From Lachnoclostridium sp. UBA6558 (GTDB lineage: Bacteria > Bacillota > Clostridia > Lachnospirales > Lachnospiraceae), in the NCBI GenBank assembly GCA_002434335.1, contig DJJW01000089.1, positions 50,653 through 68,151 of the forward strand: a stretch of 17,499 nt of DNA, read 5' to 3'. Of this stretch, positions 7,825 to 14,796 are shown in pieces. Made by a program: the position numbers and the translations under genes. Position 1 is the stretch's first letter; each line of letters begins with the position of its first letter. The notes beneath the pieces are model-generated. The model made no database searches and was not told the origin of the DNA. It saw only the letters and a program-made list of their open reading frames with translations.

Positions 7825-8778
7825 ATGAAATGGGTAAAACTCACTCTTAAGACTCTCACAGAAGCAGTAGAGCTTGTAAGTGATATGCTGATAGAAATGG
7901 GGATAGAAGGAATAGAGATTCAGGATAATGTTCCCATAACAGAAAGAGAGCGTAAAGAGTTGTTTATAGACATTCTTCCGGAACTTGATGTATCCAACAA
8001 TGAGGCATTCATCAGTTTTTATCTGGAGGAAGAAGCTGATGTTGATGCAACTGTGAACGCTGTAAAGGAAGGACTTGCAGAGATATCACAATTTGTTGAC
8101 ACCGGCGCTGGGGATGTCGAGATCTCCGTGACAGAGGACCTTGACTGGATTAATAATTGGAAAGCTTTCTTTAAGCCTTTCCGTTTAGAGGATAATATCG
8201 TTATCAAACCTACCTGGGAAGTCCTGACTGATAAAAGAGACGGAGATATTGTCATTGAACTGGATCCGGGAACCTCTTTTGGCACCGGTTCGCATGAGAC
8301 TACCAAGCTGTGTATCCTGGCCTTGAGAAAATATTTGAAATCCGGCATGCAGGTACTTGATGTAGGCTGCGGCAGTGGAATCCTCTCAATTATTGCGTCC
8401 AAACTTGGAGCTGAAACCGTACTTGGTACAGACATCGACCCTCGTGCTGTAGAAGCCTCCGTAGAAAACACCGAAGTGAATGGGCTTACAGAGGAAAAGG
8501 TATCCTTTATAAGCGGTGATATTATATCCGATGAGGAAATTAAGAAAACTGCAGGATTTGAGAAATATGATATTGCAGTAGCAAATATCCTTGCAGATAT
8601 CATTATCCCTTTATCGGGGAAAATTGGAGTACATCTTAAAAAAGGCGGACTTTTTATTAGTTCAGGAATCATAAATACAAAGAAGGAGCAGGTGCTTGCC
8701 GCAATAAAGAGCAATGGTTTTGAGGTGCTCGGAGTGGAAGAAATGGGAGACTGGGTATCTGTAATTGCAATAAAATAA
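7825..8778 (+). CDS. prmA: Ribosomal protein L11 methyltransferase PrmA
   Basis: PrmA is an S-adenosylmethionine-dependent enzyme that methylates ribosomal protein L11. The 317-residue protein has an N-terminal substrate-recognition domain (about 1-100), then the linker block NNWKAFFKPFRL (110-121). The class I methyltransferase domain follows, with the family signature DPGTSFGTGSHETT (147-160), the SAM-binding glycine loop LDVGCGSGIL (178-187), the acidic SAM-ribose region GTDIDPRAVE (201-210) and the catalytic-site block VANILADI (252-259). AGGAG at 7813-7817 lies 7 bases before ATG. It is in the same dnaJ-prmA-rsmE order as in Bacillus, and rsmE follows after 28 bases, so these two are likely one transcript. 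Confidence 0.96.
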   Translation: MKWVKLTLKTLTEAVELVSDMLIEMGIEGIEIQDNVPITERERKELFIDILPELDVSNNEAFISFYLEEEADVDATVNAVKEGLAEISQFVDTGAGDVEISVTEDLDWINNWKAFFKPFRLEDNIVIKPTWEVLTDKRDGDIVIELDPGTSFGTGSHETTKLCILALRKYLKSGMQVLDVGCGSGILSIIASKLGAETVLGTDIDPRAVEASVENTEVNGLTEEKVSFISGDIISDEEIKKTAGFEKYDIAVANILADIIIPLSGKIGVHLKKGGLFISSGIINTKKEQVLAAIKSNGFEVLGVEEMGDWVSVIAIK

Positions 8779-8806
8779 TAGCTTTGATAACGGAAGGGTT
8801 AAACAC

Positions 8807-9550
8807 ATGCACCGTTTTTATGTACAGGAGAATCAAATAAATAATGGGGCCATAACCCTGACCGGAGAAGATGTCAATCATATTAAGAATGTCCTTCGCA
8901 TGAAAGCCGAGGATGAGGTGGTTCTCTGCAATGGCAAGGGCAGGGATTACCATTGTGTCATAACGGAATTCCAAAAAGATGGAATATTACTTAAGGTAAT
9001 TAAAGAGTGGGAGGCAGACACAGAATTAAGAGGTAAGATTTACCTCTTCCAAGGCCTGCCGAAAAAGGATAAAATGGAATTGATTATTCAAAAATCCGTA
9101 GAACTTGGAGTTTTTGAGATTGTACCGGTTATGACCCGCAGAACTGTGGTTAAATTAGAAGACGAAAAGAAAGAGCGTAAAAAGCTTGAGAGATGGCAGG
9201 CAATTGCAGAAAGTGCAGCCAAACAATCCCGCAGGGGGATTATACCTCGTGTAACGGAAGTATACTCCTTTAAGAAAGCTCTGGAGTATGCAGATACTTT
9301 AAATATAAAGCTGATGCCCTATGAAAACGAAAAGGGTATATCCTACACGAAAGAAATCCTTAATCGTATCAGCGGCAATGAGAGTGTAGGGGTATTTATC
9401 GGTCCGGAAGGCGGATTCGAAGAGAGCGAAGTGGAAGCGGCCAAAGCAAATGGATTTATTCCTGTCAGTCTTGGGAAAAGAATTCTTAGAACTGAAACGG
9501 CAGGACTGACAGCACTCTCTCTTTTGATGATGCAAATGGAAGGTGAATAA
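8807..9550 (+). CDS. rsmE: 16S rRNA (uracil1498-N3)-methyltransferase RsmE
   Basis: RsmE methylates N3 of U1498 in helix 44 of 16S rRNA, near the decoding site. At 247 residues it has the normal length. The N-terminal PUA-like domain covers about 1-75 (with HIKNVLRM at 25-32). The SPOUT trefoil-knot methyltransferase domain follows: KSVELGVFEIVPV (96-108), ESAAKQSRR (135-143), the SAM-binding GPEGGFEESE (199-208) and the knot segment LGKRILRTETAGL (222-234). ATG at 8807 has GGAAGGG (8792-8798) 8 bases upstream. It follows prmA closely and is followed after 29 bases by the cysteine desulfurase. Confidence 0.96.
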   Translation: MHRFYVQENQINNGAITLTGEDVNHIKNVLRMKAEDEVVLCNGKGRDYHCVITEFQKDGILLKVIKEWEADTELRGKIYLFQGLPKKDKMELIIQKSVELGVFEIVPVMTRRTVVKLEDEKKERKKLERWQAIAESAAKQSRRGIIPRVTEVYSFKKALEYADTLNIKLMPYENEKGISYTKEILNRISGNESVGVFIGPEGGFEESEVEAAKANGFIPVSLGKRILRTETAGLTALSLLMMQMEGE

Positions 9551-9579
9551 TTAATTCGGATTAAGGAATGAGGTTTATA

Positions 9580-10740
9580 ATGGAGATATATTTGGACAAC
9601 GCTGCAACTACCAGACCCTATGATTCTGTCCGAAGCATTATGATGGAAACCATGGATACAGCCTTTGGTAATCCCTCTTCTATGCACGGAAAGGGTTTTG
9701 AAGCGGAGAAATATGTAAAAGAAGCGACTGATATTATTGCAAAGAGCTTGAAAGTGGATCCCAGGGAAATTATATTTACTTCCGGAGGGACAGAAAGCAA
9801 TAATCTTGCTTTAATAGGGACTGCATCTGCGTTAAAAAGAAGAGGAAATCATATCATTACGACGATGATAGAGCATCCATCGGTACATAACCCTGTATTG
9901 TTTCTGGAAGAAAACGGATACCGGGTAACTTATGTACCGGTTGATTCCATGGGGAGAATGAAAGAAGAAGAACTGCTGGAAGCCGTAGGGGAAGATACCA
10001 TACTGGTTTCCTTTATGTATGTTAATAACGAAGTTGGTTCCGTTCAACCCATAAGTGAACTGAGCCGAAAAATAAAAGAAAAAAATCCTAATGTTTGCAT
10101 ACATGTAGATGCTATCCAGGCCTATGGGAAATTTCGTATTTATCCTGCCAGAGAAGGTATTGACTTACTTTCAGCCAGCGGACATAAAATCCATGGCCCA
10201 AAGGGTGTGGGCTTTTTGTATGTAAACAGTAAGGTTAAAATAAAACCCGTGTTATTTGGCGGGGGACAGCAAAGAGGAATACGCTCCGGTACAGAAAATG
10301 TGCCGGGAATTGCAGGCTTTGGCCAGGCAGTGAAAGAAGGCTTAAGCCGACAGGATGAAACCATTGCAAAGTTATATGAAATTAAAACATATATCATCGA
10401 AAGACTGAAAGAAATAGAAGGGACTTATGTAAATTGTCTGGTGGAGGATGTCAAAAAGACAGCTCCGCATATTCTAAGTGTCAGCTTCGAAGGGATAAAG
10501 AGCGAAGTTCTTTTGCATGCTCTGGAGGATAAGGGAATCTACGTCTCAGCAGGGTCTGCCTGCGCTTCCAATCATCCGGGACTAAGCGGTACACTAAAAG
10601 CTGTGGGGTTAAGGAATGATTTACTGGATTCCACAATAAGATTCAGCTTCTCAGGATTTACTACCATAGAAGAGGCAGGACAGGCTATCGAGACTTTAAA
10701 GGAACTGGTACCGGTATTAAGAAAATACAGCCGCCGTTAA
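9580..10740 (+). CDS. NifS/IscS-type cysteine desulfurase, probable sulfur donor for ThiI
   Basis: This PLP enzyme converts cysteine to alanine and carries the sulfur as a persulfide. Counting from the chosen start, the 386 residues begin with the family signature IYLDNAATT. Visible features are GGTESNN (69-75), His99, Asp177 of HVDAIQ, the PLP lysine in SGHKIHGPKG (Lys203), SGTEN (236-240) and the persulfide cysteine in SAGSACAS (Cys328). An ATG four codons earlier (9568) is possible, but the purine-rich AGGAATGAGG at 9564-9573 is well placed for ATG 9580 and would overlap the earlier start. thiI follows after 150 bases. In Bacillus a dedicated desulfurase (NifZ) sits next to thiI and supplies sulfur for tRNA 4-thiouridine, and the same role is inferred here. 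A general Fe-S cluster role cannot be excluded. Confidence 0.93.
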   Translation: MEIYLDNAATTRPYDSVRSIMMETMDTAFGNPSSMHGKGFEAEKYVKEATDIIAKSLKVDPREIIFTSGGTESNNLALIGTASALKRRGNHIITTMIEHPSVHNPVLFLEENGYRVTYVPVDSMGRMKEEELLEAVGEDTILVSFMYVNNEVGSVQPISELSRKIKEKNPNVCIHVDAIQAYGKFRIYPAREGIDLLSASGHKIHGPKGVGFLYVNSKVKIKPVLFGGGQQRGIRSGTENVPGIAGFGQAVKEGLSRQDETIAKLYEIKTYIIERLKEIEGTYVNCLVEDVKKTAPHILSVSFEGIKSEVLLHALEDKGIYVSAGSACASNHPGLSGTLKAVGLRNDLLDSTIRFSFSGFTTIEEAGQAIETLKELVPVLRKYSRR

Positions 10741-10859
10741 CAACTGGCAGCAAAAGGTATCACAAAAGTAAGAAGAACGCTGTAATAAGTGAAAGATGAA
10801 ACTTTACGGTTAAGAAGTTCTGAGGAGACATAGCCGGAAGCTGCTTTCAACAGATATAA

Positions 10860-10874
10860 TGCCGTCAAACGGCA
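10860..10874 (+). other. Small hairpin in the thiI leader
   Basis: TGCCGT (10860-10865), CAA loop, ACGGCA (10869-10874): a perfect 6-bp GC-rich stem ending 6 bases before the GAGG ribosome binding site (10881-10884) of thiI. It overlaps the last base of a TATAAT at 10855-10860 that has no convincing -35 partner. A role in translation is conceivable but unproven. Confidence 0.4.
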
Positions 10875-10890
10875 GAATGCGAGGATAATA

Positions 10891-12066
10891 ATGTATAAAG
10901 CATTTTTGATAAAATATGCAGAAATCGGTATCAAGGGCAAAAACAGGTATATTTTTGAGAATGCCTTAAAGGATCAGATAAAAAATGCCTTAAAGGATCT
11001 TGGAAATTTTCTTGTGTCAAAAGAGCAGGGAAGAATCTATGTTGAATGCCCCGATGATTTTGATTACGAAGAATCAGTTGAGGCCTTAAAAACAGTATTT
11101 GGAATTGCCTGGATCTGTCCTGTCATGATAGTGGATACCATTGAATGGGAAGAGTTAAAAACTGCTGTAGGTGACTATGTTGAAAAGAGATACTCTGACA
11201 GAAATTTTACCTTTAAGATGGAAGCAAAGAGAGCAGATAAGAATTATCCTCTGACAACACCTGAGATGTGTATGAAAATGGGGGGATACCTGCTGAATAG
11301 ATTCCCGGAATTAAAGGTGGATGTTCACAATCCCCAGGTGCGTATCATGATTGAAGTCAGAACCCGTTCCTATGTGTATTCCGAAGTAATTCCGGGTCCC
11401 GGTGGTATGCCTGTCGGAACCAGCGGTAAAGCCATGCTCCTTCTCTCTGGTGGTATTGACAGTCCTGTGGCTGGTTATATGATTGCAAAAAGAGGTGTTG
11501 CAATTGATGCAGTCTATTTCCATGCACCCCCGTATACCAGCGAAAGAGCTAAGCAGAAGGTAGTTGACCTGGCAAAGCTTATATCACGCTATACAGGCCC
11601 TATTAAACTGCATGTGGTGAATTTTACAGATATTCAGCTCTATATCTATGAGAAATGCCCTCATGAAGAGCTTACTATTATTATGAGACGTTATATGATG
11701 CGTATTGCGGAGACAATTGCAGAAGAATCAGGCTGTCTCGGACTGATAACCGGTGAGAGTATCGGTCAGGTTGCAAGCCAGACTCTTCAGAGTCTTATGT
11801 CCACCAATGAAGTCTGCAATATGCCGGTATACCGTCCGTTAATCGCTTTTGACAAGCAGGATATCGTTACTATTTCAGAGAAGATAAATACCTATGAGAC
11901 ATCAATATTGCCTTACGAGGACTGCTGTACCATATTTGTGGCCAAGCATCCGGTAACAAAACCCAGCGCAAAGGTTATCCGTCATTCTGAAAAGCTGCTG
12001 GAGGAAAATATTGAAGCATTAACCAAAACGGCTCTGGAAACAAAAGAAATTATTATGGTGAAGTAA
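10891..12066 (+). CDS. thiI: tRNA 4-thiouridine synthase ThiI (rhodanese-less form)
   Basis: ThiI adenylates U8 of tRNA with ATP and installs sulfur to give 4-thiouridine. The 391-residue protein has an N-terminal ferredoxin-like region (KYAEIGIKGKNR, 8-19) and a THUMP domain (about 60-165). The PP-loop adenylation domain follows with SGGIDSPVAGYMIAKRG (186-202), TGESIGQVASQTL (287-299) and a Cys-Cys pair at 345-346, matching the position of the conserved catalytic cysteine (Cys344) of E. coli ThiI. It lacks the C-terminal rhodanese domain of the 482-residue E. coli enzyme, as in Bacillus, so sulfur is probably handed over directly by the neighbouring desulfurase. GAGG at 10881-10884 lies 6 bases before ATG. 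A possible terminator follows at 12085-12116. Confidence 0.96.
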   Translation: MYKAFLIKYAEIGIKGKNRYIFENALKDQIKNALKDLGNFLVSKEQGRIYVECPDDFDYEESVEALKTVFGIAWICPVMIVDTIEWEELKTAVGDYVEKRYSDRNFTFKMEAKRADKNYPLTTPEMCMKMGGYLLNRFPELKVDVHNPQVRIMIEVRTRSYVYSEVIPGPGGMPVGTSGKAMLLLSGGIDSPVAGYMIAKRGVAIDAVYFHAPPYTSERAKQKVVDLAKLISRYTGPIKLHVVNFTDIQLYIYEKCPHEELTIIMRRYMMRIAETIAEESGCLGLITGESIGQVASQTLQSLMSTNEVCNMPVYRPLIAFDKQDIVTISEKINTYETSILPYEDCCTIFVAKHPVTKPSAKVIRHSEKLLEENIEALTKTALETKEIIMVK

Positions 12067-12084
12067 TATAAGATGATAGGAATT

Positions 12085-12116
12085 GGCGCCTGATTTCTGG
12101 TGAGAGGCAGTTTTTT
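12085..12116 (+). terminator. Possible rho-independent terminator after thiI
   Basis: GCC (12088-12090) and TCT (12096-12098) pair with AGA (12103-12105) and GGC (12106-12108) around a GGTG loop, with a 5-base bulge. AG and six T residues (12111-12116) follow, 19 bases after the thiI stop codon. The stem is short, so strength is uncertain. Confidence 0.45.
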
Positions 12117-12209
12117 ACTGGATGTGTATCTGATAGTGGGAACACGTTCTTTCATCCTGCAAGATAGCTTATAGGGAGTTCCTGTTTGAATTTCATAGAA
12201 GCAGAATGA

Positions 12210-12230
12210 AGCAGTATTATTTATACTGCT
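12210..12230. repeat. Perfect 8-bp hairpin in the convergent intergenic region
   Basis: AGCAGTAT (12210-12217) and ATACTGCT (12223-12230) are exact complements around a 5-base loop. It lies just beyond the distal - strand terminator. There is no T run on the + strand side. The rest of 12117-12209 shows no gene or clear signal. Confidence 0.5.
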
Positions 12231-12235
12231 GCCGT

Positions 12236-12269
12236 AAAAAAAAATGCTGCAGCCGGTTTGGCTGCAGCA
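12236..12269 (-). terminator. Strong rho-independent terminator, distal, for - strand transcription
   Basis: TGCTGCAGCC (12245-12254) and GGCTGCAGCA (12260-12269) form a perfect 10-bp GC-rich stem with a 5-base loop. On the - strand nine T residues follow immediately (12244 down to 12236). It is correctly oriented to stop transcription from the HPr-like gene, but lies about 145 bases past its stop codon, behind a nearer terminator. Confidence 0.85.
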
Positions 12270-12365
12270 GGTGTCCTAAGGTAACTTAATAAGTATCTGT
12301 ACCGTTAGGAAGCTTCCACTCTGTGAGGTAATATGATATCACAAAGTTGTGTGATTTGGAGGAAT

Positions 12366-12390
12366 AAAAAGAGGATACCTAAGTATCCCC
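12366..12390 (-). terminator. Rho-independent terminator, proximal, after the HPr-like gene
   Basis: GGATAC (12373-12378) and GTATCC (12383-12388) form a 6-bp stem with a 4-base loop. On the - strand it is followed by TC and five T residues (12370 down to 12366). It starts 24 bases after the stop codon of the - strand gene. Confidence 0.7.
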
Positions 12391-12413
12391 ATTAAGTAAC
12401 CCCTGACCTTTAA

Positions 12414-12647
12414 TTATTCAACAATGTAAGGACTTAAAACGCTAAGAATCTTTTCTACGCTTTCTTCGTTATGAATATTTAAATCAATGGGTTTAGATAA
12501 ATCCAAACTGAAAATACCCATGATTGATTTTGCGTCGATTACGTATCTTCCAGATACTAAATCAAAGTCAGTATCAAATTTAGTAACATCATTTACGAAA
12601 GATTTAACCTTATCAATTGAATTAAGAGAGATTTTGACTGTTTTCAT
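12414..12647 (-). CDS. HPr-family-like protein lacking the phosphocarrier histidine
   Basis: This 77-residue protein has the size and sequence pattern of HPr, the small PTS phosphocarrier. FDTDFDLVSGRYVIDAKSIM followed by GIFSLDL aligns well with the second half of HPr. Ser41 falls at the position of HPr Ser46, the regulatory site used by HPr kinase/phosphorylase. At the place of the active-site His15, between strand 1 (VKISL) and helix 1, there is SIDKVKS with no histidine; the only His (59) is elsewhere. It therefore cannot act as a normal phosphocarrier and is more like the regulatory paralogue Crh of Bacillus. AGGAGG at 12660-12655 (- strand) sits 7 bases before ATG. It stands alone between two terminators and the divergent mtaB. 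Family assignment is fairly sure; function is inference. Confidence 0.85.
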   Translation of the reverse strand: MKTVKISLNSIDKVKSFVNDVTKFDTDFDLVSGRYVIDAKSIMGIFSLDLSKPIDLNIHNEESVEKILSVLSPYIVE

Positions 12648-12685
12648 ATAAACTCCTCCTTTATAATGGATTTAACAGGAATATA

Positions 12686-12703
12686 TCAATTCATACTAAT
12701 TGA
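12686..12703. promoter_or_regulatory. Dyad TCAATT-N6-AATTGA between the HPr-like gene and mtaB
   Basis: An exact 6-bp inverted repeat with a 6-base spacer lies 39 bases upstream of the HPr-like start codon in a very AT-rich stretch (12648-12830). It is next to TATAAT-like sequences on both strands. It could be an operator or chance in AT-rich DNA. Confidence 0.25.
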
Positions 12704-12751
12704 GGTATAATATAAAAAGATATTAATCCTGAAAGATATGCTTTACCTGAA

Positions 12752-12780
12752 TTGGTAACTTATCTTTATACAACTATATA
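12752..12780 (+). promoter_or_regulatory. Possible mtaB promoter
   Basis: TTGGTA (12752-12757), 17 bases, TATATA (12775-12780): a moderate match, about 130 bases before mtaB. An alternative pair, TTGTAA (12868-12873) with TATAGA (12890-12895), is closer but would leave almost no leader. A promoter in 12648-12915 is expected because mtaB follows a gene on the opposite strand. Confidence 0.3.
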
Positions 12781-12915
12781 CTACAAAATCGTTATTTAAA
12801 AGTCAATATACAAAGTAAATAAAAAAATCCGCGGACAAGGACACTTTGCACTAAGAGGCAGCGGCATTTGTAAAACCTTATGCATATCATATAGAAAGAC
12901 AGGGAATGGATATAG

Positions 12916-14373
12916 ATGGATATTAGTAATTACGGGAAAAATAACCGAAAGACAGTTGCATTTCTCACTCTGGGCTGTAAAGTTAATTCCTATGAAACCC
13001 AGGGTATCAAAAAGCTTTTTGAGGAAGAGGATTACAGTGTAGTTGAATTTCATGAAAAAGCAGATGTATATGTAATCAATACCTGTACAGTAACCAATAT
13101 AGCAGACAGAAAATCACGCCAGATGCTTCATAAAGCCCGTAAAATGAATGAAGATGCCATTGTTATGGCAGTAGGCTGTTATGCCCAGGCTGCTGGTGAG
13201 CAGCTAAAGGAAGATGAAGCTATTGACATTGTGGTAGGAAATAACAGAAAAAAAGATATCATTCATATATTAAAAGCGTATATTGATGATAATACTATAG
13301 ATAGTATCATAGATATTTCCGGAAACATTGAGTATGAGGATCTGGAAATACTGGATGTATCCGAGAAGACCAGAGCTTATATTAAGATTCAGGATGGCTG
13401 CAATCAATTCTGCTCCTATTGCATCATACCATATGCCAGAGGCAGAGTAAGAAGCAGATTCGCCAAGTCTATTCTAAGAGAAGCTAAGAACCTGGTAGAA
13501 AAAGGTTATCAGGAAATTGTCCTGACCGGAATTCACCTGTCCTCTTATGGAATTGATTTTAAGAAAGAAGGCGGAGATATGGAAACTGCTGATGTAAAAG
13601 CAGCTGATATTAGTGTGCCGGAAGAAGAGATTGACGGACTGGATGCCTTTATCAGGGAACCTGGAGATTATGAACCTGGAACCAATTATTATCTTCTGGA
13701 TCTGATAAAACAGTTAGATCAGATTGAAGGACTAAAAAGAATCCGATTAGGTTCATTAGAGCCGAGAATCGTAACGGAAAGCTTTGTAAAAGGCTTGTCT
13801 GAACTGGAAACGATTTGCCCTCATTTTCATTTATCCCTGCAAAGCGGCTGTAACAGCACCTTAAAGAGGATGAATAGAAAGTATACCACAGAAGTATACT
13901 TAGAAAAGTGCCTTCTGTTAAGAAAATATTTTACGAATCCAGCGATAACAACCGATATAATTGTCGGATTTCCAGGGGAAACAGCAGAAGAATTTGAACA
14001 GACCAAAGAGTATCTGCGTAACATCCAATTCGCTCAGATGCATATCTTTAAATTCTCACCCAGAAAAGGTACCAGGGCTGCAAATATGACAGATCCGGTA
14101 AAAGAAGAAATAAAAGCAGAGAGAAGTAACGAGCTGTTACACCTTGCAGAAGAAATGTCAGATACCTATAAAAGAAGCTTTATAGGTAAAACAGAGAAAC
14201 TTTTGGTAGAAGAAGAAACCTTAATCGAGGGAGATACCTATCAAATCGGCCATAATGAAAGATACCTGAAATTGGCTGTAAAATCTGAAAAAAGCCTTAC
14301 AAATCAGATACTTTCCGTTAAGGTAAAGGAATTTCTTAACAAAGAAATGATGTTTTGTGAAAGTATGGATTGA
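12916..14373 (+). CDS. mtaB: tRNA (N6-threonylcarbamoyladenosine37-C2)-methylthiotransferase MtaB
   Basis: MtaB is a radical-SAM methylthiotransferase that converts t6A37 to ms2t6A37 in tRNAs reading ANN codons. The N-terminal domain binds one Fe-S cluster through Cys21 (LGCKVNSYETQ), Cys57 (INTCTVTN) and Cys88 (AVGCYAQ). The radical-SAM cluster is at Cys162-x3-Cys166-x2-Cys169 (GCNQFCSYCIIPYARGR), and LGSLEPR (278-284) is typical. The end (about 420-485) fits a TRAM RNA-binding domain. At 485 residues it is longer than usual (about 430-450), mainly because of an acidic segment at about 216-256. ATG 12916 is supported by AGGG at 12901-12904, 11 bases upstream; an out-of-frame ATG lies at 12906. 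In Bacillus mtaB directly follows rsmE, whereas here the desulfurase, thiI and the HPr-like gene intervene. Confidence 0.96.
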   Translation: MDISNYGKNNRKTVAFLTLGCKVNSYETQGIKKLFEEEDYSVVEFHEKADVYVINTCTVTNIADRKSRQMLHKARKMNEDAIVMAVGCYAQAAGEQLKEDEAIDIVVGNNRKKDIIHILKAYIDDNTIDSIIDISGNIEYEDLEILDVSEKTRAYIKIQDGCNQFCSYCIIPYARGRVRSRFAKSILREAKNLVEKGYQEIVLTGIHLSSYGIDFKKEGGDMETADVKAADISVPEEEIDGLDAFIREPGDYEPGTNYYLLDLIKQLDQIEGLKRIRLGSLEPRIVTESFVKGLSELETICPHFHLSLQSGCNSTLKRMNRKYTTEVYLEKCLLLRKYFTNPAITTDIIVGFPGETAEEFEQTKEYLRNIQFAQMHIFKFSPRKGTRAANMTDPVKEEIKAERSNELLHLAEEMSDTYKRSFIGKTEKLLVEEETLIEGDTYQIGHNERYLKLAVKSEKSLTNQILSVKVKEFLNKEMMFCESMD

Positions 14374-14398
14374 AATTTGTGAAGTTTTATATTAATAT
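14370..14398 (+). promoter_or_regulatory. Possible ireB promoter
   Basis: TTGAAA (14370-14375), 17 bases, TAATAT (14393-14398) lies in the 73-base gap before ireB and overlaps the mtaB stop codon. The -35 box is good and the -10 box moderate. Confidence 0.35.
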
Positions 14399-14446
14399 AT
14401 AAGTAAATACATTGTGCGAAACAGTATCAGCAAAGGACGTGAAGTT

Positions 14447-14707
14447 ATGCAGGAGATAAACAATACACAGTTTTTTAAGGTTCAAAAGGAAAATGAGGTA
14501 TCTGTAAGAGAGATTATTTCTGCCGTATATACAGCTATGACGGAGAAAGGCTATAATCCGGTTAATCAGATTGTTGGCTACATTATGTCCGGGGACCCTA
14601 CCTACATAACCAATCATAATGGTGCCAGAAGTTTGATTATGAAAGTAGAACGTGATGAAATTCTGGAACAATTACTGAATGATTACATTGACCGTAACCT
14701 TAAATAA
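14447..14707 (+). CDS. ireB: IreB/ReoM-family regulatory phosphoprotein (UPF0297)
   Basis: This 86-residue protein is recognised by the near-invariant block EKGYNPVNQIVGYIMSGDP and by YITNHNGARSLI with KVERDEILEQLL. In Enterococcus the homologue IreB, and in Listeria the homologue ReoM, are substrates of the PASTA-domain Ser/Thr kinase; they control cephalosporin tolerance and ClpCP-dependent turnover of the peptidoglycan enzyme MurA. With the start at ATG 14447 a threonine falls at position 7 (NNTQFFKV), matching the phosphorylated Thr7 of ReoM, which supports this start. AAGGA at 14433-14437 gives 9 bases of spacing. A longer frame from GTG 14414 is less likely, having no site. The gene heads the conserved ireB-ruvX-DUF1292 group. 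The kinase is not in this window. Confidence 0.93.
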   Translation: MQEINNTQFFKVQKENEVSVREIISAVYTAMTEKGYNPVNQIVGYIMSGDPTYITNHNGARSLIMKVERDEILEQLLNDYIDRNLK

Positions 14708-14751
14708 TATGTCAGAAGCCACTTTAGAGAGATTAAGGGGCGTATTCGAAC

Positions 14752-14796
14752 AGGAAGGATTATTATACCGTTTTTGTATAATAAAAATTATACAGT
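14752..14796 (+). promoter_or_regulatory. Unusual ruvX initiation region: distant SD, overlapping AT palindromes
   Basis: No Shine-Dalgarno sequence lies within 20 bases of the ruvX ATG; the nearest is AGGAAGG at 14752-14758, 38 bases away. Between them TATTATAC (14761-14768) can pair with GTATAATA (14776-14783). Alternatively TGTATAAT (14775-14782) can pair with ATTATACA (14787-14794); the two hairpins exclude each other. TATAAT at 14777-14782 could also be a -10 box, giving a nearly leaderless mRNA, but no -35 box is visible. Confidence 0.5.

Noticed and set aside
8019..8714. 231-codon open frame on the - strand
   Set aside because: It lies wholly inside prmA, which has every family motif. 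The - strand translation is serine-rich and low-complexity, as expected for the antisense of a coding gene.
10855..10860. TATAAT as a thiI promoter
   Set aside because: The bases 17 upstream (AGCCGG) do not resemble a -35 box, and there is no extended -10 TG.
12271..12285. CCTAAGGTAAC resembling the conserved 23S rRNA CCTAAGGTAGC segment
   Set aside because: Only about ten bases match and nothing around it resembles rRNA; it is part of the local hairpins.
14414..14446. GTG 14414 as the start of IreB
   Set aside because: No ribosome binding site lies before it. The family begins just before the TQFFKV block, and AAGGA is well placed for ATG 14447.
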